Assembly (NCBI GenBank): GCA_034436155.1
Contig: DAOTVP010000010.1
Location: 1 to 64,000, forward strand
DNA: 64,000 bases
Source of the DNA: GCA-2794515 sp034436155
Lineage (GTDB): Bacteria > Chloroflexota > Anaerolineae > Aggregatilineales > Phototrophicaceae
Reading direction: 5' to 3'
Shown here: one piece after another, positions 18,732-27,776 of the stretch
Layout of the letters: each line of letters begins with the position of its first letter
Position numbering within the stretch: the first letter of the stretch is position 1
Made by a program: the position numbers and the translations under genes
The notes under the pieces: model-generated
Told to the model about the DNA's origin: nothing
The model's input: the letters and a program-made list of their open reading frames with translations, nothing else
Databases searched by the model: none

Positions 18732-19820
18732 ATGATTCGTAAAGGATTGCTGGCATTATTGGCTTTATGGATGATTGGGGTGTCGGTGAGTTTGGCACAA
18801 GATGAAGAACAAGGTCTACGGCGGATATGTATGGTTTTGAATGTGGGTTTTGTGGATGATGGTGGGTTTAATCAGAGTTCTTGGGAAGGTTTGATGGCGA
18901 TTGCCGATGATTATGACCTGACATTGGGCGATACCGTGATTTATATCCCCTCTGACCCCGAATTGGCGGGCGAAGATTGGTATCCGAATCTCCAAGCCTG
19001 TGCTGAGGGGTTCGATATTGTGGTGGCGGTCGGCTTTCAATTGGCAGAAGTGACGGCGCAGATCGCATCTGAATACCCCGATAAATTTTTCATCGGCGTA
19101 GACCATGATGTGGTAGACGGTTCACCCAATTATGTCGGTGTGCAATTCAAAGACGATGAAGCTGGCTTTTTGGCGGGGTATTTAGCGGTGTTGGTGACAG
19201 AGAATAATATCATCGGTGGCATTTTTGGACCCGAAATCCCCGTGATTAAACGCTTCCGCAATGGGTTTGAACAAGGGGCGCGGATGGCGATGGCAGATAC
19301 CGATAAAGAAGTCACCATTTTAGGAGAATATGCGAGTAGTTTTGCAAATAGTGAAGAAGGCATTGCCATTGCCACCCAATTGATTGAAGCAGGAGCGGAT
19401 GTTATTTTTGGGGCGGCGGGTTTTACAGGCAGTGAGGGCATCAAATATGCCGCCCAACAAGGTGTGTATGTCATTGGGGTAGACCAAGATGAATATTTCA
19501 CCACCTTTGATTCGGGCAAGGTCGAAGGCGCAGACCGCCTCATCACCAGTATGCTCAAGCGGGTCAATGTGGGTGTGTATGATATGGTGTCGTTGTTGCT
19601 AGATGGCAATTTCGATGAATTTCCGGGCGGGGGAAATTATATCCTCAGCCTCGAAAATGACGGCATTTCGTTTGCACCTGAACACGATGCCGATATTCCG
19701 TTGGCGTATTATGATGCGTTGATTGATGTGGCGGATATGCTGGCATTTGGTGAAATCACCACAGGCATAGATCGTACCACAGGCGATGTGATTGAGGTCG
19801 AAGTGACACCAGAACCATAA
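18732..19820 (+). CDS. BMP-family nucleoside/purine-binding protein
   Basis: 362 residues from ATG 18732, chosen for the AAAGGAG site and the signal peptide MIRKGLLALLALWMIGVSVSLAQ that follow; the frame stays open upstream but that part overlaps the uvrA terminator. The mature protein matches the Bmp (PnrA-like) family: VGFVDDGGFNQSSWEGL, FFIGVDHDVV, NYVGVQFKDDEAGFLAGYLAVL, GADVIFGAAGFTGSEGI and VYVIGVDQDEYFT. Such proteins capture purine nucleosides for ABC importers. No permease or ATPase gene is adjacent. It ends with an acidic tail. Confidence 0.9.
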   Translation: MIRKGLLALLALWMIGVSVSLAQDEEQGLRRICMVLNVGFVDDGGFNQSSWEGLMAIADDYDLTLGDTVIYIPSDPELAGEDWYPNLQACAEGFDIVVAVGFQLAEVTAQIASEYPDKFFIGVDHDVVDGSPNYVGVQFKDDEAGFLAGYLAVLVTENNIIGGIFGPEIPVIKRFRNGFEQGARMAMADTDKEVTILGEYASSFANSEEGIAIATQLIEAGADVIFGAAGFTGSEGIKYAAQQGVYVIGVDQDEYFTTFDSGKVEGADRLITSMLKRVNVGVYDMVSLLLDGNFDEFPGGGNYILSLENDGISFAPEHDADIPLAYYDALIDVADMLAFGEITTGIDRTTGDVIEVEVTPEP

Positions 19821-19832
19821 GCTGAAAACATG

Positions 19833-19858
19833 TCAGGGGTGGTATATATCGCCCCTGA
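19833..19858 (+). terminator. Possible terminator hairpin after BMP gene
   Basis: TCAGGGG (19833-19839) pairs with CCCCTGA (19852-19858) across a 12-nt loop. There is no T-run, so it is a weak candidate. Confidence 0.4.
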
Positions 19859-19974
19859 TGGATATATCATATCGCATTTATGTCTATTTTTTGTGATAAA
19901 TTGGTTATCATCATCCCAATTCATGTAATTAATGCTACAATAGGACGCATCAACATTATTCAGGAGTGGCGGGT

Positions 19975-22491
19975 ATGTCGGATGAATCAACGAACATTCC
20001 GGGACAACCAGAACAACCAGCAATACGCATCAGCATTGGTAATGCCCTCAATATTTATTCATTGGCATTAGCAATCATCCCCGTATTGGTGGTTATTTCG
20101 GTTGCATTGGGCTTATTTGGTCAACAAGCACGCGACCAAGCCCTGAATCAGATGAAGTTTATTGCCCAAGCGCGTGGCGAAGAGGTTGAGCGTTGGATAG
20201 AGGCGAGCCAATTACGATTGTCCTCGGTGTTGGCGTTGCCAGAACGTCAACTGGTGCAAATTCGTAGCACGGTAGATAATCAGCGTCCCAATGCCGAAAC
20301 AGTCAGTTTTGTGCGCGGGCTACTACAAGACCAATTAAACGCGCAAGATTCGTTCAGCGAATTTTTCATCTATACCCCTAGTGGGCGTATCAATGTCTCG
20401 ACCAATGTGGCGAATGAACGCACCCGTATTGATGATGCGCCTTATTTTGAACCAAGTCTTGTCCAACCTTATATTCAAGTCCCTTATTTGCGAGCCATTA
20501 CCACGATTGTCGAAACGCCCGGCATCGAAGCCAGCACCGAGACAACCACCGTAACCGTAGATTCGGTCATCACCACGCCGATTACCAATCTCAAAGGCGA
20601 AATTATTGGTGTTTTGGCGGGACGTTTGAACCTGACAACCCTCAACAGTTTGCTCGCGCCGATTGATGCCTTTGGCGATACGGGCGAAACGTATTTGGTC
20701 AGCGCCGAAAAATTCAATATCATCACCCCAACGCGCTTTGGTGAGTATAACCCCGACATTCGACACGACAGTCGGGGGATTCGGGAAGCCTTATTTGGGC
20801 GTACTGGTGGCGGATTTTATACCAATTATCGGGGCGAAAATGTCATTGGCGCATACACATGGATTGACCGACTTGGCGCAGGTCTTTTAGCCGAATTTGA
20901 CGAAGATGAAGCCCTCGAAGCGGTGAATAATGTGCGCGATGTCAGCCTTGTGGCGGCGGTTGTCATGGCGGTATTGGGGCTAGTTGTTGGGCGATTTGTG
21001 ACACGCTGGCTGACGAAACCCATTGCCCGTCTGACGAATATCGCGCAATTGGCGATTAAAGGAGATTATACTCAACGCGCACGGCTGAAACAGGTGAGCG
21101 AAATCGGGCGTTTGGGTTTCGCATTCGATACGATGTTGGATAACTTGGTGCAATCTATCCGCGAGCGCAACGCCCGTATCCGCGAGGTGATGGAACTCTC
21201 GGCATCGCTCGAAACCCGCGTAGCAGAACGTACTCGTGATTTGCGCCTCGCATCGGATGTATCGCGCCAAATCACAACCATCCTCGATATCAACCAGCTC
21301 TTGCAAGAGGTGGTGAAATCGACCGTTGAGACCTTCAAATTTTATGCCTGTTTCATCTTCCGTGTCGAATCAACCCCGTTGGGCATCGAAATTATTCGTG
21401 CCGCAGGTGCTGATGCCAATGGTAATGTGGATGTGTCTCAGTATTTGCCTATCCAATCCGATACGGCGGGGAGTGTGGTAGCGCAAGCGGCATTCACCGG
21501 GCAAATCGTCACTGTTAACGATGTCTCTGTGCCATTGGATTATTTTTCCGACCCCTTATTGCCCAAAACGCGCTCACAAGTGGCGATTCCGATTATGCTC
21601 GGCACAAAATTATTGGGTATTTTCGATTTTCATGCCAGTCAAACTGGGCGGTTTAGACCAGAAGAAATCTCGACCCTGACCACACTCGCCGAACAAGTGG
21701 CAATCGCTATGCGGAATGCCCAACTGTTCACGCAATCACAAATTGCCCAACAAGAGGCAGAAGAAGCCAACCGTGTCAAATCGCAATTCTTGGCGAATAT
21801 GAGCCACGAATTACGCACCCCTCTGAATGCGATTTTGAACTTCACCGAATTTGTGATGGATGGTGACTTGGGTGAAATTAACGAAGAACAAGAAGAAACC
21901 TTGCAAAAAGTGGTATCGAGTGGGGAGCATTTGCTCAGTTTGATCAATGACATCCTCGATATCACCAAAATTGAGGTTGGTATGCTCGAATTATTCATCG
22001 AAGATGTCGATATCAATCAGTCAATCAAGGCAGTTATCTCGACAGGCAAGGGGTTGGTCAAAGGCAAACCAATTGACCTGAATATTGAGGTAGAAGACGG
22101 ATTGCCGATTATTTCCGGTGATAGACGGCGCTTGCATCAGGTATTCCTCAATTTACTCTCGAATGCTGTCAAATTTACCCCCAGTGGTGGGATCACACTC
22201 AAAGCCTATCGTGAAAATGATGGGGTGCATATCAGCGTCAAAGATACAGGGGTCGGGATTGCCCCTAAAGACCACGCTAAAGTGTTTGAACGCTTTAAGC
22301 AAACTGAGAGTGGGTTGCGTACCGCAGGTGGCACGGGGTTGGGATTGCCTATCTCGAAGCACTTTGTCGAGGCGCATGGTGGACGCATTTGGTTTGAGAG
22401 CGATTTGGGGAAGGGGTCGACTTTCCATGTGTGGTTGCCCATGAAAGCCGAAAAACTGCCAGAGGGCGATATGGCATTAGAAGGGAAGTAA
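19975..22491 (+). CDS. Membrane sensor histidine kinase (Cache-HAMP-GAF-HisKA-HATPase)
   Basis: 838 residues. Start ATG 19975 has AGGAG 8 nt upstream; an upstream in-frame GTG overlaps that site. Order: TM1 about 28-48, extracytoplasmic Cache-like sensor to about 318, TM2 about 320-342, HAMP about 345-395, short coiled coil, GAF about 435-580, HisKA with MSHELRTPLN and phospho-accepting His611, then HATPase_c with LNLLSNAVKFT (N box), DTGVGIAP (G1) and GTGLGLPISK (G2). It autophosphorylates in response to an unknown extracellular signal. Three stand-alone receivers follow on the same strand, the first only 3 bp after its stop codon. Confidence 0.92.
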   Translation: MSDESTNIPGQPEQPAIRISIGNALNIYSLALAIIPVLVVISVALGLFGQQARDQALNQMKFIAQARGEEVERWIEASQLRLSSVLALPERQLVQIRSTVDNQRPNAETVSFVRGLLQDQLNAQDSFSEFFIYTPSGRINVSTNVANERTRIDDAPYFEPSLVQPYIQVPYLRAITTIVETPGIEASTETTTVTVDSVITTPITNLKGEIIGVLAGRLNLTTLNSLLAPIDAFGDTGETYLVSAEKFNIITPTRFGEYNPDIRHDSRGIREALFGRTGGGFYTNYRGENVIGAYTWIDRLGAGLLAEFDEDEALEAVNNVRDVSLVAAVVMAVLGLVVGRFVTRWLTKPIARLTNIAQLAIKGDYTQRARLKQVSEIGRLGFAFDTMLDNLVQSIRERNARIREVMELSASLETRVAERTRDLRLASDVSRQITTILDINQLLQEVVKSTVETFKFYACFIFRVESTPLGIEIIRAAGADANGNVDVSQYLPIQSDTAGSVVAQAAFTGQIVTVNDVSVPLDYFSDPLLPKTRSQVAIPIMLGTKLLGIFDFHASQTGRFRPEEISTLTTLAEQVAIAMRNAQLFTQSQIAQQEAEEANRVKSQFLANMSHELRTPLNAILNFTEFVMDGDLGEINEEQEETLQKVVSSGEHLLSLINDILDITKIEVGMLELFIEDVDINQSIKAVISTGKGLVKGKPIDLNIEVEDGLPIISGDRRRLHQVFLNLLSNAVKFTPSGGITLKAYRENDGVHISVKDTGVGIAPKDHAKVFERFKQTESGLRTAGGTGLGLPISKHFVEAHGGRIWFESDLGKGSTFHVWLPMKAEKLPEGDMALEGK

Positions 22492-22494
22492 CCC

Positions 22495-22902
22495 ATGCCA
22501 CTGACCGTTTTGTATGCCGAAGATGACCCCATGAGCCGTCAGGTGATGAGTGTGATGTTGACCAAACTCGACATTGAGGGTGGTACAGAAGTGACCATCT
22601 TTGAAGACAGCAGTAATTTTATGGAGCGTGTGAAGGCATTGCCCAAAGTGCCAGATGTCATCTTTTTGGATGTGCAAATCACCCCACATAGTGGGTTCGA
22701 GATGCTTAAAATGTTGCGCGAAGACCCCGCATATAATGGCAAACCGATTATCGCCATGACGGCTAGTGTCACGGTATCCGATATTGAAGACCTCAAAAAA
22801 GCGGGTTTTGATGGATTAATTGCCAAACCAGTGCGGAAAAAAGTATTTCCAGAGCTACTCGACCGCATCCTCTCTGGCGATGCTGTGTGGTATGTGCCAT
22901 GA
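22495..22902 (+). CDS. Single-domain response regulator 1
   Basis: 135-residue receiver domain only. YAEDDPMS supplies the acidic pair, FLDVQ the phospho-accepting Asp, TAS the Thr and KPVRKK the conserved Lys. There is no output domain, so it should signal through protein contact, in the manner of CheY or Spo0F. It starts 3 bp after the kinase gene. It ends ILSGDAVWYVP; the closing Val-Trp is shared with the next two receivers, suggesting recent tandem duplication with a conserved tail function. Confidence 0.92.
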   Translation: MPLTVLYAEDDPMSRQVMSVMLTKLDIEGGTEVTIFEDSSNFMERVKALPKVPDVIFLDVQITPHSGFEMLKMLREDPAYNGKPIIAMTASVTVSDIEDLKKAGFDGLIAKPVRKKVFPELLDRILSGDAVWYVP

Positions 22903-22934
22903 GACGATGTTGCCCATAACAGAAAGGATTTGGA

Positions 22935-23357
22935 ATGTCTGTCCCGATTTTAGATGGGAAGAAAATTTTTGTCTTGGAGGATGATGTTAATAACCTTGCG
23001 ATTATCTCGTCTATGCTCAGACGGTATGGTGCGACTATATTTTTTGATACGTGGGGTGTCGAGACGGCACGTACTATCAAGGCGTTTATGCCGATTGATA
23101 TTATCCTGCTCGACCTCATGTTGCCAAATAATGTCACGGGTTATGATGTTATAAAAGCGATTCAGGCGATTCCTGAATTGGCAAATATTCCCATTGTCGC
23201 CGTGACCGCCAGCGACCCCGACCGCGAGATGAAAAAAGCCAAAGAGAGCGGTTTTAAGGGGTATATTAGCAAGCCGATTCGCACGAAAACCTTCATCAAG
23301 AGCATTACACATATCCTTGATGGGGGCGAAGTTTGGGGTGATGCCCCTGATATTTAA
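22935..23357 (+). CDS. Single-domain response regulator 2
   Basis: 140-residue receiver. The motifs are complete: VLEDD, LLDLMLP (phospho-Asp), VTAS and SKPIRTKTF. AAAGGA precedes the ATG. The C-terminal ILDGGEVWGDAPDI keeps the Val-Trp tail of its neighbours. It lies 32 bp after receiver 1 in the same apparent operon. Function presumably is phosphotransfer or protein binding downstream of the kinase at 19975. Confidence 0.92.
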   Translation: MSVPILDGKKIFVLEDDVNNLAIISSMLRRYGATIFFDTWGVETARTIKAFMPIDIILLDLMLPNNVTGYDVIKAIQAIPELANIPIVAVTASDPDREMKKAKESGFKGYISKPIRTKTFIKSITHILDGGEVWGDAPDI

Positions 23358-23397
23358 CCGATATAACATTATTTTATATATAAGGACATTGTAATCT

Positions 23398-23796
23398 ATG
23401 CCACTTTCAAGCAATACCCGTGTACTCATTATTGATGATAATTCTGGAGATGCCAGCGTCTTACAGAAATTATTAGGGCGAATGGAACTCGCGTATGATG
23501 TGTTGTATGATACACGCACATTATTTGATGATTTAGCCCGTGTCCCTAAACCGGATGTCGTTTTTTTGGATTTAGAAATCCCTGGCACCAACGGCTACGA
23601 GGTGTTAAACATCATTCGCACCATCCCCGATTTTGATGGTGTGCCTGTGGTGGCGTACACCGCCAATTCTGCCGAGATGGTCAATTGCCAACGGGCGGGA
23701 TTTCATAGTTTTATGGGGAAGCCGATTCGGAGCGCCGATTTTGCGACCAATTTGGAACGCATCTTGAATAACGACCCCGTTTGGGAAGTGCGCTAA
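23398..23796 (+). CDS. Single-domain response regulator 3
   Basis: 132-residue receiver with IIDDN, FLDLEIPG (phospho-Asp), YTAN and GKPIRSADF. It shares the ILNNDPVWEVR tail pattern with receivers 1 and 2. It lies 40 bp after receiver 2 and is the last gene of the kinase cluster; a REPIN-like element follows. Confidence 0.92.
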   Translation: MPLSSNTRVLIIDDNSGDASVLQKLLGRMELAYDVLYDTRTLFDDLARVPKPDVVFLDLEIPGTNGYEVLNIIRTIPDFDGVPVVAYTANSAEMVNCQRAGFHSFMGKPIRSADFATNLERILNNDPVWEVR

Positions 23797-23819
23797 GGCA
23801 GAGCATGACATAATTCAAG

Positions 23820-23958
23820 GGGACGATATACGCGCTTCGCGCTCATCGTCCCGTGTAAGATCGTGCAATTTTTGATGTGTGTGGCTGATGTTGGGACATG
23901 ACACATCATGTTCTCGTCATATCTGCCATGATGCCCCGAAAGCGAAGGTATGTCGTCC
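23820..23958. repeat. REPIN-like locus D: hairpin plus inverted half copy
   Basis: At 23820-23852 GGGACGA/TCGTCCC encloses tatac - GCGC-ttc-GCGC - tca, the clearest full copy of the family. At 23948-23958 the 11-mer GTATGTCGTCC is identical to the arm at 1671-1681, in the opposite orientation, but its left arm has decayed. It lies between the receivers and the convergent solute-binding protein gene. Confidence 0.7.
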
Positions 23959-23974
23959 GAAGATATTGACCACT

Positions 23975-25756
23975 TTATCGGCTCAATTCAAAGCCGAAAA
24001 ATTGGCTACTTCCCACCCAAATTTCATACACAGGAATATCGCGTTCTTGCATGAGCGGTTGCAACAAATTGTTCAGTACGCCTTCACGCATGACTTCCTG
24101 TAGGGTATAACTCACCAATGCGCGAAAATCGACATCGTTGTACGGTGTCGCCATGACAATCTGAACGGGTGCGAAGAGGCGCTCATTGATATACGATGGG
24201 CTATACCAACGCGGGGCGCTTCCGTCATCAGTCAGGGTGAGTTCTAAGCGATCTGGCATCAGTTGGACGTGCGCCAATAAGATGATGCTATCGCCAAAAA
24301 CCGCATCGGCATCGAGTTCTTCATCGAATAAAGCATTCGCCAATTCCGATTCGGGTTGCGAGACCACTTCGATGGTGGCGCTGATTGTGCTTGCGATGCT
24401 GATGGCGCGTTCTGACGCGCCTGTTTGCGATTCGGATACAATCACCTTATCGCCACGTAAATCGTTAAATCCGCGGATGTTGCTCCCAATTTCGACCATC
24501 AGCCTATCGCCACGCCACAAATACGGTTGGGTAAAATCGACCCGATTCGCCCATGACCAGTCGGGTTCGACCCCGATGGCAATATCCGCTCCACCCGTTG
24601 CGACCAATTCGAGTGCCTGTTCGGGCGTGCTGGGGATGTATTCCACCGTCACATCCCACCGACTGGCTATATCGTTCATGAGTGTCCGATAGAAGGTGTC
24701 GAGCCTGCGCTCACTTTCGGTACTGGGCGTGCCTGTCAGACCTGCCACGCGCACGGCGTTGCCCGCTTGAATACGGGGTACAACATATCGCGTTGGGAAA
24801 GACATCGTGCTATCATATTGATTGGGATTCGGTGTTTCGCCCAAATTTTTCCATACGGTTAAAGCGCGATTGATGCGACCAGGGAAATAGGCTTGATGAA
24901 TTTCGTTCATGCGCCCTGTGATGGTCAAATGCTGTAGGGTGCGATTAATTAGATTTCGCATATTGGCATCTTGACGCATGAAGGCGATAGCATACGCTTC
25001 GTATTGAATCGGCTCTGCGAGCAGACGAATGGCATCGGGTTGGTTGATAGAAACTTGTTGTAGGCGATAATCACTATCTACCAAGCCGTCAATTTCGCCC
25101 AATGCAAGGGCGCTATAAGCGCGGTCTAGCGTGAGATAGGTTTTGATTTCGAGAGAAAAACCCGTCCGTCGCAACCAATTGGCGACCGCACTTTCGGCAC
25201 GGGTGGCAATCACCACACCGATACGCCGATTGGCGAGGTCATTGGGGGCTTGGGCAGGGTCATCACGGCGAACCATAATGGCTTGTTCGCCCAGATAATA
25301 CGCATGGCTAAATTCCATCATCGAATCGAGTTCGCGTTGATGCACCAGCGCGGCGATGATCATATCCACTTTGCCTGTTTTGAGCAATTCTGCGAGGCGT
25401 TCTGGCTCGCGGGTGACTTGGATAAAATTCACATTCACGCCCCATGTTTGCGCCATACTACGGGCTAAATCGGCATCGTATCCGACCAAATCGCCGCGGA
25501 TATTTAACTCACCAAATGGCGGTTGATTATACAAAATGCCGACATTCACCACACCGTTGCGGGTGATCCGCACCACAACCGATTCGCTTGGCAACACCTC
25601 TTCACGATTCAATGACGGTTGTGGCACAGGTGTTGGTGGGACGAGGGTGGGGGCAGGGACTTGGTTATAGTGGGGTAGGGGCGCAGAGAACAAGCTACTG
25701 ATTCCCAACAGGCTGATGAGCAGGGTGGCTATCAACAACAGGGTTAATTTTTTCAT
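23975..25756 (-). CDS. Tandem solute-binding protein (two SBP_bac_3-like domains)
   Basis: 593 residues. An N-terminal hydrophobic signal is followed by a Pro-rich spacer (PAPTLVPPTPVPQP). Two periplasmic-binding modules of the amino-acid family follow: domain 1 from VVNVGILYNQPPFGELNIRGDLVGYDADLARSMAQTWG to about residue 300, and domain 2 from AVRVAGLTGTPSTESERRL to the C-terminus (ADIAIGVEPDWSWANRVDFTQPYLWRG). No transmembrane or kinase part follows, so it is a two-lobed soluble binder, perhaps presenting ligand to a sensor or ABC importer elsewhere. Its ATG overlaps the nadD stop by 4 bp. Confidence 0.82.
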   Translation of the reverse strand: MKKLTLLLIATLLISLLGISSLFSAPLPHYNQVPAPTLVPPTPVPQPSLNREEVLPSESVVVRITRNGVVNVGILYNQPPFGELNIRGDLVGYDADLARSMAQTWGVNVNFIQVTREPERLAELLKTGKVDMIIAALVHQRELDSMMEFSHAYYLGEQAIMVRRDDPAQAPNDLANRRIGVVIATRAESAVANWLRRTGFSLEIKTYLTLDRAYSALALGEIDGLVDSDYRLQQVSINQPDAIRLLAEPIQYEAYAIAFMRQDANMRNLINRTLQHLTITGRMNEIHQAYFPGRINRALTVWKNLGETPNPNQYDSTMSFPTRYVVPRIQAGNAVRVAGLTGTPSTESERRLDTFYRTLMNDIASRWDVTVEYIPSTPEQALELVATGGADIAIGVEPDWSWANRVDFTQPYLWRGDRLMVEIGSNIRGFNDLRGDKVIVSESQTGASERAISIASTISATIEVVSQPESELANALFDEELDADAVFGDSIILLAHVQLMPDRLELTLTDDGSAPRWYSPSYINERLFAPVQIVMATPYNDVDFRALVSYTLQEVMREGVLNNLLQPLMQERDIPVYEIWVGSSQFFGFELSR

Positions 25757-26376
25757 GTCACAATGCCTTTATATAATTTATGTGCCTGAATATAGTGAAG
25801 GATGTAATCTGGCACCATATAACGGACACTTTTTCCGCGTGTGAGGCGGTCTACAATATCGGTAGATGAAAATTCGACTAATGGGGACGACAGCAACAGC
25901 GCATTTTGTTCAACTTCGGGGATGGTATCATTGTGCATATCGAGGCGAATTTCGGGGTTGCCAAATCCCGGACGGCGCATGACCGCCACCGCGATTTTAC
26001 ACGTCTGGAACATCTCTTGGGGTCTATCCCAATTGGGTAAATCTCGAAAGACATCCCCGCCCATGATGAAGAATAACTCGCTATCGGGGTTTTCGTTTTG
26101 GATAATTCGCACCGTGTCTATCGTATAATGCGGGCCTGGACGATCTATCTCGACACGCGATAATTCAAAATAGGGGACATCTTCAATGCACATCAAAATC
26201 ATCGCCAAGCGGTGTTCAATCGGTGTGCGCGTATGTGTTTTGTGTGGTGGCACACCTGCAGGCACAAATAACACCCGATCTAACTGTAATTCCTCGTAGG
26301 CATGTTGTGCCAAAATGAGATGGGCGTGATGAGGCGGGTCGAATGTCCCGCCTAGAATACCGATACGTTGTGGCAT
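25753..26376 (-). CDS. nadD: Nicotinate-nucleotide adenylyltransferase
   Basis: 207-residue enzyme joining ATP and nicotinate mononucleotide to form deamido-NAD. The nucleotidyltransferase signature GILGGTFDPPHHAHL is at the N-terminus, VPAGVPPHK and the late SSTDI block are in place, and length is normal. It sits 2 bp after obgE, a frequent pairing in bacteria, and overlaps the following binding-protein gene by 4 bp, so all three are one operon. Confidence 0.95.
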   Translation of the reverse strand: MPQRIGILGGTFDPPHHAHLILAQHAYEELQLDRVLFVPAGVPPHKTHTRTPIEHRLAMILMCIEDVPYFELSRVEIDRPGPHYTIDTVRIIQNENPDSELFFIMGGDVFRDLPNWDRPQEMFQTCKIAVAVMRRPGFGNPEIRLDMHNDTIPEVEQNALLLSSPLVEFSSTDIVDRLTRGKSVRYMVPDYILHYIQAHKLYKGIVT

Positions 26377-26378
26377 AG

Positions 26379-27653
26379 TTAGTCAGACCACTCCAATTCA
26401 AAGTCGCCGATAAAAACGGTATCACCTACTTGCACGCCTTCTTTTTCGAGCGCGGCAGATACCCCTAATGTCTCTAAAATTTGTTGGAAGCGCATGACCG
26501 CTTCGTCATAATCCCATTGGGTCATTTGGGCGGCGCGTTCTATGCGCTTGCCCTTCACATGAAATGCGCCATCCGCATCGCGTTCAATGGTGAAGATGAT
26601 TTCATCTGTGGGTAACTCGTAGACGGGCATTTTCGCATCATCAGCAACTGTTTGTGGGATGTGCTTAGGCAAGGTGGATGCCAATTCAAATACCCGTTGC
26701 ACCAATTTTTGGGTATTTTGTTGTGTCATGGCAGAAATCGCCATCACATCCACGCCTTGCGCTTTGAATTTATTGCCGAATTTTTCCCAGTTTTCTTGGG
26801 CTTCAGGCATATCCATTTTGTTGAATACCACGATTTGTGGGCGTTTGCCGAGTTCTTCGTCATACAATGCCAATTCGGTGTTGATTTGGCTATAATCAGC
26901 TAGTACATCGGGATTTGTGCCGTCTAACACATGCACAAGGATACGTGTGCGTTGTACATGACGCAAAAAGCTATGCCCCAATCCAACACCCATGTGCGCT
27001 CCTTCGATAAGCCCTGGAATATCGGCGAATACGAGGTCGTTGTTGTCATATATCACCACGCCTAAATTGGGTTCGAGCGTGGTGAAAGGATAGGGCGCGA
27101 TTTTGGGTTTGGCATTGCTGATGACCGACAACAATGTCGATTTGCCCGCGTTGGGCATCCCGACAATGCCGACATCGGCGATCAGTTTGAGTTCGAGTGT
27201 AATCCATTTTTCGATGCCCGGTTCACCTTTTTCGGCGATGCGTGGCGCTTGATTGGATGACGAGACAAACTTGGCATTGCCCCGCCCGCCCCGTCCGCCT
27301 TTAGCGATGACGAGGGTTTGGTCTGGATAGATTAGATCGCCCAACAATTCATCGGTTTCGGCATCGCGGATAACCGTCCCTGGCGGGACTTCGATGATGA
27401 GGTCATTTCCACCGCGTCCAGTTTTATCGGTGCTACCGCCCCGTTTGCCGTTCTCTGCCTTAAAATGCACTTGGCGATGAAAATAGGTGAGCGTGTTGAT
27501 CTTGGGATTCACCTTAACGATGATATCGCCCCCCTTGCCACCATCACCCCCTGCGGGACCGCCCCGCGGGACGAATTTTTCGCGCCGAAACGAGACGAGA
27601 CCGTCTCCACCATCGCCACTGCGAATATAAATTTTTGCTTGGTCAAATGCCAT
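26379..27653 (-). CDS. obgE: Obg-family GTPase
   Basis: 424-residue ribosome-associated GTPase involved in 50S maturation and stress control. Residues 1-158 are the glycine-rich Obg fold (GGDGGDGLVSFRREKF...GPAGGDGGKGGDI). The G domain has P-loop GMPNAGKSTLL, FADIPGLIEGA (G2/G3) and NKMD (G4). Residues about 345-424 form the C-terminal OCT-type domain. Obg proteins bind ppGpp in characterised species. It is the first gene of obgE-nadD-binding protein; the upstream spacer holds a 28-bp palindrome. AGAGG is 11 nt before ATG. Confidence 0.97.
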   Translation of the reverse strand: MAFDQAKIYIRSGDGGDGLVSFRREKFVPRGGPAGGDGGKGGDIIVKVNPKINTLTYFHRQVHFKAENGKRGGSTDKTGRGGNDLIIEVPPGTVIRDAETDELLGDLIYPDQTLVIAKGGRGGRGNAKFVSSSNQAPRIAEKGEPGIEKWITLELKLIADVGIVGMPNAGKSTLLSVISNAKPKIAPYPFTTLEPNLGVVIYDNNDLVFADIPGLIEGAHMGVGLGHSFLRHVQRTRILVHVLDGTNPDVLADYSQINTELALYDEELGKRPQIVVFNKMDMPEAQENWEKFGNKFKAQGVDVMAISAMTQQNTQKLVQRVFELASTLPKHIPQTVADDAKMPVYELPTDEIIFTIERDADGAFHVKGKRIERAAQMTQWDYDEAVMRFQQILETLGVSAALEKEGVQVGDTVFIGDFELEWSD

Positions 27654-27713
27654 GTTGTTGTTTTACCTCTGGTTGGCATGAGTTATTACATGCCTTGATA
27701 TCATACATATTGG

Positions 27714-27741
27714 GTAAGGGCGCAACATGTTGCGCCCTTAC
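27714..27741. repeat. Perfect 28-bp intergenic palindrome
   Basis: GTAAGGGCGCAA (27714-27725), central CATG, then TTGCGCCCTTAC (27730-27741): every base pairs. It lies between the SDR gene stop (27777) and the obgE start (27653), both on the minus strand. It may serve as a terminator for the long upstream operon, though no T-run follows. Its GTA(A/G)GG opening resembles the second palindromes at loci A and C. Confidence 0.7.
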
Positions 27742-27776
27742 AAGCCTCGTTATTTTCAAGATTTATAATCATATCA

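Noticed and set aside
22950..23591. Antisense frame of 213 codons over receivers 2 and 3
   Set aside because: It lies opposite two clear receiver genes; its composition is that of an antisense shadow.
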